Shown: positions 48,721 through 62,262 of the stretch, piece after piece | Position numbering within the stretch: position 1 is the stretch's first letter | Layout: each line of letters opens with the position of its first letter | Source of the DNA: Prunus persica | Taxonomy: Eukaryota; Streptophyta; Magnoliopsida; Rosales; Rosaceae | Direction: 5' to 3' | Assembly (NCBI RefSeq): GCF_000346465.2 | Contig: NC_034015.1 | Coordinates: 16,787,510 to 16,851,509 of the forward strand | Length of the DNA: 64,000 nucleotides | Made by a program: the position numbers and the translations under genes | Notes under the pieces: model-generated | What the model was told of the DNA's origin: nothing | The model's database searches: none | Seen by the model: the letters and a program-made list of their open reading frames with translations, nothing else

Positions 48721-51700
48721 ATGGCGCCTAAAAGAGAGAAGGAAGCCATCCCTGTTGTGGAGCTAGACAGCGACGACGATAACGGTGCCGGAGTCGGAGC
48801 ACCGAACCAGAACAACAATGCCTCGTCGACCGGAGCACCGCCGCAAGCCACACCTCAACCGCAGCAACAGCCCTTGGCTCCCAACTGTCAAACCCTAGAC
48901 TCTCGTAGTTTCTGGAAAGCCGGCGACTATGCCGTGGGACCCACCGCCAGGCCCTATATTTCCCAAGGGCAGCTGGAGCATGCCCGGGTCCATCCCAAGT
49001 TTCTTCATTCCAATGCTACTTCGCATAAATGGGCTTTTGGCGGTAAGCTCTTCTTCCTCTTTACATGTTTAGCGAAATTGGGTTTCTTCCTAACTTTCAA
49101 TTAATTCAGTCAATTTTCTTTCTGCTTATTTGTTTTTTGTTTGCAGCCATTGCTGAGCTATTGGACAATGCTGTTGATGAGGTGAGCTTTAGCTTATGCT
49201 GTTATGCCTTTCTATATGTGTTATGCACCCAAAAGTGAAGGAAAAGGAAAGTAAGACACTAAATCCTTCTTCTTCTTTTTTTCTCTACCTTAATAAAGGT
49301 ACAAAATGGTGCAACTTTTGTGAGAGTTGATAAAATTGATGTTGTGAAAGATAACTCCCCAGCCTTACTTTTCCAAGGTATGGCTTCAATTGTTAAGTTT
49401 ATTAATTTGTGGTTGATATGTGATTTCTTAAACAGTAAAGAAAAATTGCAAATGGTGATGCTTTCTGTGCAGATGATGGTGGGGGAATGGATCCTGAAGG
49501 TATGCGCAAATGCATGAGCTTGGGTTATTCTACTAAAAAGGCAAACACGACTATTGGGCAATGTAATTATACCGATCTTCTTGTTTCATTAGCTGTTGGC
49601 TTGATTTGTCAGTATATCATTTGCACAGTTATGTGATTCTGTATGTTTATTTTCAACGATGTCATTTTTGTTGGACTATTTTTCAAGGAGTTGCATGTAT
49701 AGCTAGGTTTTAGAATTTGTTTTGTTTATGCTAAAGAAATATTTGCAAGCGTTTGCATGTTTTTGTTCATCTTGCCGTCTGACAGCTTTTACATTTCAGA
49801 TGGTAATGGATTCAAGACAAGTACCATGCGGCTAGGTGCTGATGTCATTGTTTTCAGCCGTGCAATTCGCGCAGGGTATTATTAATTTCTTTTTCTTTTT
49901 AATTTACTTTCCTGTCAAACTAGCTGAGGCAATCAACTCCCACCCTTTACCATATTTCTTTTCCACTACATCCACACACATTTACAACCATATGCACAAA
50001 TATGGTTGATTAACACGAACAACCTCATGAAACTAAAGGTTCCGACTTGAAGCTACGATTTAAACCTAATGGTTGTGTATGCATTTAGCTTGGATTTGTG
50101 TGATTTTTCCAAAATTTTCATTGATTGATATATGCGCACTCATGTGGGATAGTATATTCTTTTTCGCTAATTATTTTATCTTGACATAAATAAAATTTCC
50201 GCTTGCAGAATTGAGTTTAAAAATTCAATGTTATGACTTACTTTCCCCTTACACCTGTCTTTTAGCAAAGCTACCCAGAGTGTTGGTCTTTTATCTTATA
50301 CGTTCCTCCGGAGAACTGGACAGGATGATGTTATTGTTCCAATGGTATTGTTTGGCCCGTTAACATCAAGCTTCTCTTTTCCTCCTTGAGACTTTGCAGT
50401 GAAATCCGTATACACAATTAACACTTCAGTTTTATTTGTATTGCAGATTGATTTTGACATCTCTGGAAACTGGGTTGAACCAATAACTTATGGCTCGCAG
50501 GATGACTGGACTTCTAATTTGAAAACAATCCTAGAATGGTCTCCCTTTGCATCAAAGGAGGATCTCATGCTACAGGTTATTTGATTTGAGTCTTCTTACA
50601 GAAATATCATCATCTACCTAAGTTTATTAACTTAAAAGCAACTGTTTGACAGAAGTTGTACATTGGTAGTATCTGCTTTCAGATGGTTGTTACCTAGTTG
50701 GAAGGGGTTGTGTGGATATGTTACAGATTTATCATGCATGAGATGCCCTTGCTTTCAGTCTTCATGTTTCCTTAAGCTATTAGAACAAAGAGTTTGTATT
50801 GGTACATGGATTTGAACAATCCCATTGTGGTGTTGCAGGCAGAAACATATGCTCGGTTTGCCCTTACTTTGATATCCTTTGAGAAATAGAGAAATAGGTT
50901 TTAATATCTGAAGTTCCTAAGGCCACCCAGTTAGTGCCTGCACTGACTTTTTCCAGCATGCCATGATGCCTTCAGCTATCACATTTCTACAACCACAGTA
51001 GTGGATATACAGGCTGCCCTTTTTTTAAAACCGAATGTACAGGCTCTGATTACTGCATGCACTACTTACTATTTTATAGGTTGCCGTCAACATATGTTGT
51101 TCCCTGACTAGTTTTTGTTCTTGTTCTTGTTTTTATAATTTCTATTTTCCAGTTTGAGGAAATTGGAGCCCATGGAACAAGAATAGTTATATACAATTTG
51201 TGGCTAAATGATGAAGGAATATATGAACTGAGTTTTGATGATGATGATGAGGTATGCCATACTTATTCAGAAGAACGTAAATTGTAAAAGCTTTCTTAGG
51301 GACATATTTTAGCTATATATATTAAGAGCTGTCTTATTATGAATTACTGATTTACTAAAAAATTTCATCTACATGTCTGAACTTCAGAATTTTAACGGAA
51401 TAACTGAATGATTTAGTGTTCCACATTAACTGGTTAAGTCAACTCAGTTAAACTATGCCCTGATAACCACTAATTGGCTATAATTCTCTTTTTCAGCATT
51501 TCTGAAGATGATCCTTTTATCTTATGACTTATTCTACACAATGATGAATATAAAAGTGCTTTGTATGATATTTCAACCCCTTAAAACATGTACGAATGCG
51601 AACATACACAAAATTTTTTGTGACATCAAGCATGCAAAGCTTGCAAAAGTATATCATGTTATTTTGATTTTTTTTTTAATGAAAAAGAAACTATCTTTGT

Positions 51701-54700
51701 GTACAATTTTAATAGATTAATGTTAACAGGGTACTCCATATACTTTATTTCAAAAGTTGGAGGGTGGGAACATATTCATTGATATAGATTAGAGGATCCT
51801 AATATTCATAATATTTGTGGTTCTTTTGTTTGATGTAGGATATACGGTTGAGAGATGAAGCTGCCGGTGGAAAGTCAACTAAAGTACAACAAAAAATACA
51901 ATTCCATATATCTTACCGTATGCGCTATTCATTGAGGGTAACTTATCAAAATTTTATGAAATTTCTGTTTTCAGCATTATTGGTTTGACAGACTGAGACG
52001 ATTCTAATTCAACCATATTCTTTTGGTCAGGCATATGCTTCCATTCTGTACCTCAGAACATTCACGAACTTCAAAATTGTATTAAGGGGAAAACCTATAC
52101 AGCAATATCATATTAAAGATGACTTGAGATATTTAGAAGTTAAAACATACAAGCCTCAGATAACAACATTGAATGAGGTAAGATAAAAACATCAATCCTT
52201 ATCTAGTGATCTTTCCTTTTCCCTGCAATAATCTTCTTGAGCTCTGAAGTTTTCTTGAGGTTTTGAAGAAGTAATCTCAAGTGTATGAAAAAAAGTCACT
52301 GTGGAAGTTCTATAGTTTGAAAAAACGAAGAGAGTAGATTTTAAAATCTTGATTTCGTTGTTTAAGGTTATAGTGGAAACAACCATTGGATTCATAAAGG
52401 AGGCGCCTGATCTTGGAGTTACTGGATTCAACCTGTACCATAAAAATCGCCTCATCAGGGTATGTTTTGATAATGCTGAAGTGCACTTTCTATGTATTTG
52501 ATTTTTACGTTGCTTTTGCTGTGAATTAATATATCTCGTATGGATGTTGAAGATCAGAATTTAATTTTTAGTCACACAGCGTTCTGAACTTCGGTTGATT
52601 ATTTTGATCCCTGTACAGCTGAGTTCTTCCATGAAAGTTTATGGGATTCCAAGTTGGTTACATGATAAGGATGAGCATTGTGTAATTGTGGGCCAGTAAT
52701 TCCAATTAGTTTACTAAGGCAGTGAGTTTGTTTACATTGTTGCAGCCCTTTTGGAAAGTCACAGCTGATGGTTCTTCGAAAGGGAACGGTGTTGTTGGTA
52801 TCATTCTTTAACTCTGTATTCTCACTTAGATATGTTCTGGATGTATTCATTTACTTAATTTTATTAATGTACATATTACAGGAATTCTTGAAGCAAATTT
52901 TATAGAGCCAGCACATGATAAGCAGGATTTTGAAAGATCTTCATTGTTTTTCCGTCTTGAAACTAGGCTGAAACAAATGGTAAATGAGTACTGGTGAGTT
53001 ACTTTAACTTGCAATTTACAGGCAACGTTTTGCCCATAAGGGTAGGGAATCTAGGGATAGCATTTTAGCTGCTCCAATCCACACTCTTGTCGTTTCAGTG
53101 TTGAGGATGTTTGGTCCTAATAGAAAAAAGAAAAAGAAACTGGTGGTAAGTTACTTCCATTAAAAAGGTGCAAAAGGGTTTATATCATAGGCACACGGGG
53201 GGGTGTACGTAAGAAAGACCAGGCATAAAAGAGAAGTAAACAATACTAAATCCAAAAATAAAAATGAAAATTGCATACTTCTTTATCCATTATAAAGTGG
53301 TCTCAGGGAAGAAGCTTCCACTCCATGAGTTGGTGCTTGATGCCACTGAAGGTCTAGACATTCATAAAAGTTAAAACGAGTGCACCATAGAAGCAAACTT
53401 TGGTCTCCATTTTAGATTCCAAGCATTTTTCCCTTGGCATTTATAGATGAATGGAATATTAGGTGTGCTATCTAGTAGTATACATTTATGCATCAGAAGG
53501 GTTTCTCTCATGAAATATGTCAATGTACTATCAATCGCTCTACTAGTGTCCGTTTATGCTTTCCATACATCCTTCTCTCATACACAAACACACATGGTTT
53601 GGTGTACTTTAGTTTGATGTGTTTTTCCAACACAGAATGATGTATTTTTACACTGGTCTGAGTTGTGGAAATTGTTCTGGACAAGACAGGAAAACCAATT
53701 GTCACTTTGTGGGATATCAGCCCATTGGTGCACGCAACCTTCAGAAGGATCAGACTTTTAAACCTTCTGTTGGAGTTACACCAAAAGATATGCATCTGGA
53801 TCAAACTATGGCTGGCCTTTCTGCTAATGTCCTTCAAAATGATTCGCGAACTGTAAGTGATTTCTGGTTTGCTTCTTAGCACTGTTATCCCAATCTATTT
53901 AGTATAGTTGACAGCTAGCACATGCAGGTTAGGAACATTCTTGGTTAAACTCCTTACCGTGGATGTCCAAATGGCTGAGGAGTTATGTTGAGTTTGCTGA
54001 CAGTCTGGTCACTAGCTTCGGTGTCTTAAATGTTTGCAGTGTTCATTTTTCCTATGACTATCATATGTTGTTATGTATTGCAATGTGCAGGGATTAGTTC
54101 TAACTTGAAAAATCTTATTTGTCAGTAACTAACCAATAATCACCTGAAATGCTTAACTGTGAATATTTTGACTCAGCCACTTGAAGTTTTAGGAGAACAT
54201 TGTATCAGCAGGTTCACCACATTCGTTATAAAATAAAAAAATGTTGTCTTGTGTACGATGGTTTCTAAGGGAATGGGCCACAATGGATCCTCTATTTCTC
54301 TGTATCATTGCCTTAGTTTTCTTTTTGGTTGAAGTATTCTTACATTGTTGAATGCAAATGCAGAAGTCATCGGAAGTAGTGACGTCTGCCGACAATAGAG
54401 AGCCCATGTCAGTTGATGAGATATGTGAAGAGAATATACAACTTTTCATGAGGTATCATTTTAATTTTATATTCGATAAATAGGCTGGAATTCATTTGTA
54501 GATCCTTGTTATGAACACCTCTAGGTTCAAGTACCAGACATTAGTTGGGGGTAGGGCTAGAATTCACATGCCATATGATGTGGCTCTTTATGATTTTGTT
54601 GAGTTGAACCCAACAAAACCCTTTTGCTACAGGTGTGAGGCACAGGTGCAGAAGGAGACTGAGTTGAGGCAGACGGTATGTATAAACTCGTATCCAAATG

Positions 54701-54914
54701 ACATCTTTGATTCATACTTACATCACTTCAACTTACTGCCTGAGTTACTTGAATAATGGGATACTGAGTTTTGCCTTTTGTTTCTGGAATGAAACAGATT
54801 GAAAACCTAGAGAAGGAATTGGAGATGGCCAAAAGGAAGAGCGCTCAACTTGCTTCATATTTAGAGACAAAGAGGAAGCAAAAGATAATGAAACAACCTA
54901 CCGAAACGGTTTGA
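48721..54914 (+). CDS. MORC1: MORC-family GHKL ATPase (CRT1/MORC1 type)
   Basis: Seventeen exons (48721-49042, 49147-49181, 49299-49377, 49473-49562, 49800-49875, 50266-50344, 50447-50575, 51153-51251, 51839-51937, 52031-52177, 52367-52459, 52746-52797, 52882-52993, 53690-53852, 54364-54452, 54633-54675, 54798-54914) join in phase to 607 residues. After an acidic, Gln/Pro-rich N-terminus, the GHKL ATPase has AIAELLDNAVDE (N-box, Asn115), DDGGGMD (146-152) and YGNGFK (176-181). An S5-like domain follows and ends near SSLFFRLETRLKQM. The C-terminal 55 residues form a Lys/Glu-rich coiled coil. Plant MORCs dimerise and act in transposon silencing, RNA-directed DNA methylation and immunity. The open frame runs upstream of 48721 but without an ATG. 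Intron 15 has a second in-frame acceptor. MORC1 versus MORC2 cannot be settled here. Confidence 0.93.
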
Positions 54915-55582
54915 TAAAATCTTAGAACTACATTCTGAACCGGTCACTGCAACTAGACCAACGTTGAAGAGATCCACCTGCTGACACTTCTTCTGAATTT
55001 GTATAGACCGTAGCTATAGATCACATGTTTTTGTGCTTTTGGACAGCGCTTCACAGGCCTACTCCACCTTAGTTCGGGATATAATTTGAAGAATGCTTAA
55101 TACTACGAAAGAATGTACATGAACGTATGTAATGAAATGTGAAAAAATGAATGCAACTCTTTGGAAGCCTCATTTGTTACAGTGCTAGCTCATTTACACA
55201 ATTTGTTGCCCTAGTTTTCTCCCTCGAGATTACTGCAGATTAATGTCATGGGTGCAAAGTGGCGGATACACTGTCCTAAATACTTTTAGTACTATAATAA
55301 TATAGACTATGACTGGATTATAATTTTTTTTTTTTTTTGGGTGTGGAAAAAAGGGAATAAAAACAGGACTTCGGGTTCAGTGAGCTAGAAGTCCCTAATC
55401 AGAATGGTGATGGCTTTTCTTTCAAGTAGTCCCTAAACTCGCATGCTTTGCGGTGTGCGAAGACCAGCAATAGCTTGTAAAGAGATCTCTGGCGGTTCAG
55501 GTCCTTCTAGCCCTTCAAGCCCCATTCTTCCCTTTGTCCCTCTTCCTTTTCACCTGGTCAAGCCCCCTCAACCAGAAAGAAT
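54915..55582. other. 3' UTR of MORC and spacer
   Basis: Probable MORC 3' UTR to about 55150, then spacer with a T-run at 55325-55339. No further gene or repeat boundary is visible before the Tourist-like element. Confidence 0.4.
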
Positions 55583-55932
55583 TTAGGGGTCGTTTGGTAT
55601 CCTATTCAAATAGGGAATTCAAAAACTTTGATTTTTCTTAAAAACAAGGAGTTTTTAAATCTATTTTTAAGATTCAAAAATTTGTTTGGTATGCAATTTG
55701 AAAACTGTTTTCAAATCTTAAAAAATTTGAGAACTCGTGGGTTGTTAGAAAAAAACTGAAAAAACAAATATTTTTTGTTTTTAATAATTGGGGTGTTTTT
55801 TTAGTTGTTCTTGAGTTTGAGTTTAAAAATAGGACTACCAAACAGGTTTTCTTTGTTTTGGATTCAAGCCCTTCAAGCCCCATTTTTGAGTTTAAAAAGT
55901 TGGATTCAAGTTGAATACCAAACAGGCCCTTA
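55583..55932. mobile_element. Tourist-like (PIF/Harbinger) MITE with TTA target duplication
   Basis: The left end reads GGGGTCGTTTGGTATCC from 55586 and the right end, reversed from 55929, reads GGGCCTGTTTGGTATTC. Both are flanked by TTA (55583-55585, 55930-55932). A 3-bp TTA duplication with a GGGCCTGTTTGG-type terminus is characteristic of Tourist MITEs. The 344-bp body has no coding capacity. Several internal TTTGAATT/AAAACT phrases recur in both orientations, so the whole element can fold back. Confidence 0.75.
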
Positions 55933-56739
55933 TCTTCCTTCCGTAGGATGGAACTTCTCCTTGCAAATAGAGTATAGCACAAGAAGCCACAATTTCGCTT
56001 CGACTCTGCGGTTGGCCTGGACTACCTTATTAGCATGAGAAGTAGGGTGGACTAGGGCCATCAGATCGATTAATACCTTGTCTAGCTAACACTTTTGACT
56101 CTTAATCCTCTATTTGGATGAAGGAATTGAAAATTGTATAGAATTCTTAAATGACGAAATTTAGATCTCCATCGTTTAAATTTTTGACAATTAATAATAT
56201 CAGTGTTTGAATTTATATATGTTGAATTTTGTAAATGATGGAAATTACAGCGTAAAACGAATTCATACTCAATAGAAATTGCGAAATGATGCATTTTTGA
56301 CGGAAATTTAACTCATGAATCTTGATCCCTAATTTCTATGTTTTTTTCCGCACGTCATCTAATAAGTTCCATGCTTGACAAACAATAAAAATATCAATTT
56401 CCTCTCTTCAATTCCCTACTCTTAGCTAAATCCTTAGTTATTTTTCTCCATCTAAACATACAAATTGGCGATGAGCAAAAATGTAATTTGAAAAAAAGAA
56501 AGAAATGGTGACGTGTACTACCGTTGCAGTAGTCTATTGCCTTTACGAACGTGGCAAAAGCCAAAGAGAGAGGAAGGGGTTTCGGAAGTCAGAACGCTGT
56601 CGTCCGAAAACTGGAGGTAAAATCTAGCCGAAAGTAACGGCCTCACAGTCTCAGAGACCCAGAGGCTCAACTCAACTCTGCAGCTAAGCAAGCACTGTAG
56701 CCTCTGCAAAATTGGGTTCTCACTGGACGAGGCTTCAAC
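55933..56739 (+). promoter_or_regulatory. Upstream region of the NERD1-like gene, possibly with a second MITE
   Basis: From about 56105 to 56462 the ends CTATTTGGATGAAGGAATTGA and (reversed) ATGTTTAGATGGAGAAAAAT-like sequence hint at another MITE, but no target duplication could be fixed. From about 56515 the DNA becomes more GC-balanced and should contain the core promoter and 5' UTR of the next gene. No TATA box is evident. Confidence 0.35.
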
Positions 56740-59404
56740 ATGAGGAAGCGAGATTTGGCCATTCTCATGCTCTCTGCTTTCGCCATCTTCTTTTCTCTTC
56801 AGGTCAGCTCCCCAAAAACCCTAACAAACCCTTAGCACGAACGAATTTTTCATTCTTTTTAATCGAATTGAATTGTTTCTTATTGGCTTTGTTTTTGGAA
56901 TTTCAGCACGAGGGTGATTTCTCGTTCAGAGAGGCATGGATGCATCTCTCCGATGACTACCCCATCAAGTACGAAGCCGACCGTCTCCCTCCGCCGATCG
57001 TCGCCGATCTCAACGGTGACGGCAAGAAAGAAGTCCTCGTGGCCACCCACGATGCCAAAATCCAGGTCTTCCTCTCACTCTTTCACTTCATTTTCATGTT
57101 AGCTTTCTTTTAATAACAAGCAGTGTTGTTGCTTACTTGTTGGCTATGGTTGGGGGTTTTGTGTTATTGTTATCATTAGGTTTTGGAGCCTCATAGTAGG
57201 CGTGTGGATGAAGGATTCAGTAATGCTCGCGTGCTTGCGGAGGTGAGCCTGTTGCCTGACAAAATCCGCATCTCCTCCGGCAGACGCCCCGTGGCAATGG
57301 CTACCGGGGTTATCGACAAGCTCAGACCCGGACAAAGACCCAGGCAGGTTTTGGTGGTTGTTACGTCGGGTTGGTCTGTCATGTGCTTCGATTCCAACCT
57401 CAAAAAGCTCTGGGAAGTCAATTTGCAGGTTTGTGGCAAGTTTCAATTTTGTTCACGCCTTTCTTGGAAAATGGTTACTTGGCTCATTAGCTACAAGTGA
57501 CGTAATGGTCCTATTTGTTTTAATTCACATTCTTGTTCTTATTGGCATTTCTACAGGAGGATTTTCCACATAATGCTCATCATAGGGAGATTGCCATCTC
57601 CATAAGCAATTACACCTTGAGGCATGGGGATACAGGATTGGTGATTGTTGGTGGAAGGATGGAAATGCAGCCTCATGTATGTTTTTTGTTGTATTTATGT
57701 CAACTTTGTTTACATTTATTCTGAGTTGACAAATCAGACTTCAATTTCTGGTTTTATGGAGAAGTAATGGATAAAGCATGTATGATTACAAATTCACCCA
57801 ACCGCCAAGGTTGTTTACAAAGTTTGCAGGCCATCTTTTTGATTCATAACTTCTAAACAATTCATCGGGTATGATGGCCGAGGCATTATCCACTAACTTT
57901 AGAAGTCCTGCATCCAATGTCATCACAAACTTTTAGCATTCCTGCATCTGCATTTTGACCTGTTGATACTGTATTAATGTTTAATCTGATAACTCTAAAT
58001 GTTTATCATTCCTCAATGCTCTTAGAAATAATTTCTTCTGTGATCTTTAGATTTCCCTGGACCCTTTTGAAGAAATTGGGAGGACAGAGAGAAGTGCTGA
58101 TCAGCATAGAAGAAATCTAACTGAAAAGGAGGTAAAAGCATTTTTTTGGCTTATGCATGAAAAAATCTTGTATGATTTCATAATTACTCTTTTTGTGGTT
58201 AGAGTAGATAATTTGTTTTTCAGTCTTTTGCATTTACTGAAGCATTATAACTTTCTTCATGTAAGGCGTGATGGTGTATATGTTCTCTTTATATTTTGAG
58301 CTTCTAAATGGATGAACTATAGAAAGCCAGTAATAACAGCTGGAGTTCTTTTTCTGTTTAGTTATTCATAGTAGAGTTTTGTTTTTTGGTTATTAGTAGT
58401 AGAGTGTTTTGATGATTTTTTCTATTTGTCTCAGGCTTCTGAGAATTCAGGAACTGTGGATTTACGCCATTTTGCATTGTTTGCATTTGCTGGTGGCTCT
58501 GGAGCAATTCGATGGACCAGAAAGAATGAGGTGCTTTATATTGTTAATTTTTTTTTTCATATGCTTCCTATTTTGGCACTTTTCTGCTTCATGATATGCT
58601 AAAAGGATTTCCTTATAAAAAGAAAGTCGCTTTTTCTTGAAGTATTGCTATTTTGGAGGATGACTCTTTTCCCCGTCCTTTTCCATTTTGTGTACAACTT
58701 GGGTATCAGTAAGTTTGTCGCAGACTCATTGAAAAACTATTGAAGAGTCCAAATATAGAACTATTAACGTGGGTTGCGTACCATTATAATACTAATCTTC
58801 ATTGAGCTTTGGTGTGTAGATACTTCAGTACCTTTCCTAGAATTTTATTTCAGTCTATGAACGCATAGAATTGTGCTGCCATTGTAATATATCATCAATT
58901 TGTCAAACACTCAAGACATTAACTTTTTAGTGTAGAATGTCCAGAATTTCTCTTGTATAATGTTTAGCAGGTGTAGAAGCAAGAAGCTTTCATCGTAGGG
59001 TCTAATTTATGAGCGTTGCTATTACACTACAACCTAGTGTCCACCTCTTATCAATTAGATGATTTATCTTTTGGTTAAGCTTATTGAACTATCTGACTTC
59101 TCAAGTAGCTAATTATATCATTTGGTTGTTTAGAATATCGAAGAACATTCTTCAGATGCATCACGGTTAATTCCACAGCATAACTACAAGCTTGATGTTC
59201 AGGCTTTGAACAGTCGTCAACCAGGAGAGGTATGTTATTCTGCCATTTTATAAAATGGCATGGTTTACCTGTTTCTGTTGCTCAATGTCGGATGTCTTAA
59301 TCCCTATACTTATTGTTTTTTGTATAGTAATTTTGTGAAATGGGCCAAACATATAACATGTTTGAGTTCTGACTTGACATGGGCCTGAATGAGCTCTTAT
59401 GGAA

Positions 59405-59463
<59 letters not shown>

Positions 59464-62262
59464 ATTAGTTCCATCTTGTTGCTGTAGTTTCTTATGATTC
59501 ATTCTTGTTGGGGTCAAATTTCTGATATGTTTTTGTGAGATAAGCTCCCTGATACAGATTAAATTGTAGTTTGAATGTAGGGAATTCAGAGAATCTATCC
59601 TTGGAGTTATGCCACATCACTGGGTAGGTTAAAAATACTGTCTTTTACTCGATTCATTGAACTTTCATTCTATTTCTTCTAGATGGCAAGTGATTTTCCA
59701 ATTTGTGTGCCATCATCAGGATAGAAGAGAAGATACTTTGTTGGAACTTGCAAGGTTCAAGAGGCACAAAAGGAAAATATTGAAGAGAACATCTGGAAAG
59801 ACTATTAACTACCCTTTCCACAAGCCTGAAGAAAACCATCTTCCTGGAAAAGACTCAACAAAAAAAATTTCTAACTTCATTGGAAAAGCTGCACAGTATG
59901 CTGGCTCTGCAAAACCTAATAAGGTGTGACTTGTGAACTACTTATAGGTAGAATTGTTGATTGTCTTTTGAAATGGCTTTTTAACCTGTTTATATTTCTG
60001 ATGCAGCCATTTCCATATATTCCTACCATAACAAACCACACACAACTTTGGTGGGTTCCTAATGTTGTTGTAGCTCATCAAAAAGAAGGAATAGAAGCTA
60101 TTCACTTAGCATCTGGTCGCACTTTTTGTAAGGTAAACAAATGCCCGTGCAATTTCCCTCGTAGTGCCATAACCAAAGTGAAATTACACTTGATATAATA
60201 GCTGTACATGCCTCTGTTTGGGCAACAAATGGCCAACCGTCTTTCTTTTAAAAAAAATCAATCAATCAATTTTGAGATAATTCACCCTGCTTCAGCTCAG
60301 TCCTTTTTTTTTTGTACTTTTTTTTATTGGAAATATTCCTGTGGTTATAGTTCACCACCTTTTGCTTATGTATCTAATACGGACGTACTTCTCTACATTA
60401 ATATATTCTGCTTAAACTATGTTTATGTTGGGTAATATTTATGTTATATTAGCCTTAGCCAGTAAAATTAAAATTTGTTGATCTCACCAGCTTCATCTTC
60501 AAGAGGGTGGCCTTCATGCTGATATAAATGGCGATGGAGTCCTAGATCATGTCCAGGTGCTTATCTCTTTGCTTTCTAGTCTTATATCTCAACTGTAGTT
60601 GGTCTTGAACAGCCAAATAAATGAACAAAAGCTGCTCAGTGGATGTTGGAAGTTAATGTCTGTTGAGTTTTGATTACCTACCTCTTCAATTTCCCATTTA
60701 TTCAGAGGTTCAGTGATGTACAGGGAGCATGCTAAGTAATTTAGGTTACAATAATCCAGCCCTTTCGTGCAATTATATGGATAAAATTTTATCTAAAGCA
60801 CAATGATATGTATCTTATGATTGGTGACTGCAACCACAAAAAATGCTAGTTTGCATATTAGTTTCCCCTTGCATTATACCTGCACGGTACATGCGTGAAC
60901 TCTTCATAATTTTGAACGGAGGTGCACCGCAGCAGAAAAGCAAATATGCGTGGGTAACTTTATTTTGCATATGAATTTCAATCAAGTGGTGGCCTTTCCT
61001 TTGAATATTACATTTTGTTATTGGCTGAATCCTGGGTGAAAAGCGTGACAGAATATGTTCCTTCTCTTCAGGCTGTAGGGGGAAATGGTGCTGAGCAGAC
61101 TGTTGCCAGTGGATCCATGGAAGTGCTCCGCCCCTGTTGGGCTGTTGCGACCTCTGGTGTACCTGTACGAGAACAACTATTTAATGCTTCTATATGCCAT
61201 CATTCCCTTTTTAACTTATTCCAACATGGAGAATATTCAAGAAACTTTGGTCGAACTCATGATTTAGCTTCATTGGAGGTAGCAACTCCCATTCTCATCC
61301 CAAGAAGTGATGGCCATAGGCATCGTAAGGGAAGCCATGGTGATGTTGTCTTCTTGACAAATCGTGGTGAGGTATGCATGCTAATCTGGGTCCTTTTAGT
61401 CTTCTTCCTCTGGTTATCTTGAGAATGGACCTTTTTTTGGATTATCAGATCAAAATGGTTTTGAATCTAATTTCAATACACGAATCTAAGATTGCACCAA
61501 AAAGTTGTTTGGCCTTTATGATTGTCATATCACTCCAAAAGTTGCTAGAACCTTTAAAATGTTGGCATCAAATCGGGGCGTTTTCAGAATGAAATTTCAT
61601 TGATTATCCAATCTGTCATAATTTATGCTTATTACAAATTCCTTGCATGATGGATTGGGACGATTATATTTTGAGGTGCTCAAATGAATCCCACAGGATT
61701 GCTTACATAATTCAGTTGTTAGCCGGCAAGGTGCAGGCTTCTGTTTTCTTATGCTGAGTTGGAATCTTACAAGTGTTGTTTCTCTCAGGTAACATCATAC
61801 TCCCCTGGGTTGCATGGTCATGGTGCTGTTTGGCAGTGGCAGCTTTCGACGGGTGCTATATGGTCAAATCTTCCATCTCCATCAGGGATGATGGAATCTG
61901 GTATAGTGGTACCTACACTGAAGTCATTCTCATTACGAGTCCATGATAATCAACAAGTGATCCTTGCTGCTGGAGAACAAGAGGCTGTCGTGATATCTCC
62001 TGGAGGAAGTATTTTAACATCAGTTGACCTTCCAGCACCACCTACACACACCCTGGTCACTGAGGACTTCTCGAACGATGGCCTCACTGATCTTATCATT
62101 GTGACCAACACCGGGGTGTACGGGTTCGTACAGACCAGGCAACCAGGCGCCCTCTTCTTCAGCACCCTGGTTGGTTGCCTCATACTTGTAATGGGAGTCG
62201 TATTTGTTACCCAACACCTCAACTCCATAAAGGGCAAACCTCGTGCTTCATCTGCTCAGTGA
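56740..62262 (+). CDS. NERD1: FG-GAP-repeat membrane protein, NERD1-like
   Basis: Thirteen exons (56740-56802, 56907-57065, 57180-57428, 57557-57676, 58051-58131, 58435-58530, 59134-59229, 59570-59623, 59720-59923, 60007-60132, 60491-60556, 61072-61371, 61789-62262) all break between codons and join to 695 residues. An N-terminal hydrophobic helix (6-20) acts as signal anchor. FG-GAP-like, Ca-binding-type loops are ADLNGDGKKEVLVATHD, ADINGDGVLDHV and EDFSNDGLTDLIIVTNTG, consistent with a luminal beta-propeller. A C-terminal span (about 660-679) leaves a short basic tail, Lys-Gly-Lys. From memory the Arabidopsis protein At3g51050 (NERD1) is a Golgi membrane protein that interacts genetically with the exocyst in root growth. 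All-phase-0 introns are unusual and make the model secure. Intron 7 has a (CT)27 repeat. Confidence 0.92.
59407..59460 (+). repeat. (CT)n microsatellite in a NERD1 intron
   Basis: About 27 perfect CT units in intron 7, clear of splice signals. It is the longest perfect dinucleotide repeat in the window and a likely polymorphic marker. Confidence 0.95.

Noticed and set aside
53619..53689. Extension of MORC exon 14 upstream of 53690
   Set aside because: The frame is open, but the carried TG from exon 13 needs a G to complete Trp, and ACAAGACAG|GAAAACC gives the family's W-x-x-x-C-H-F continuation. Acceptors further upstream break the phase or make a stop.
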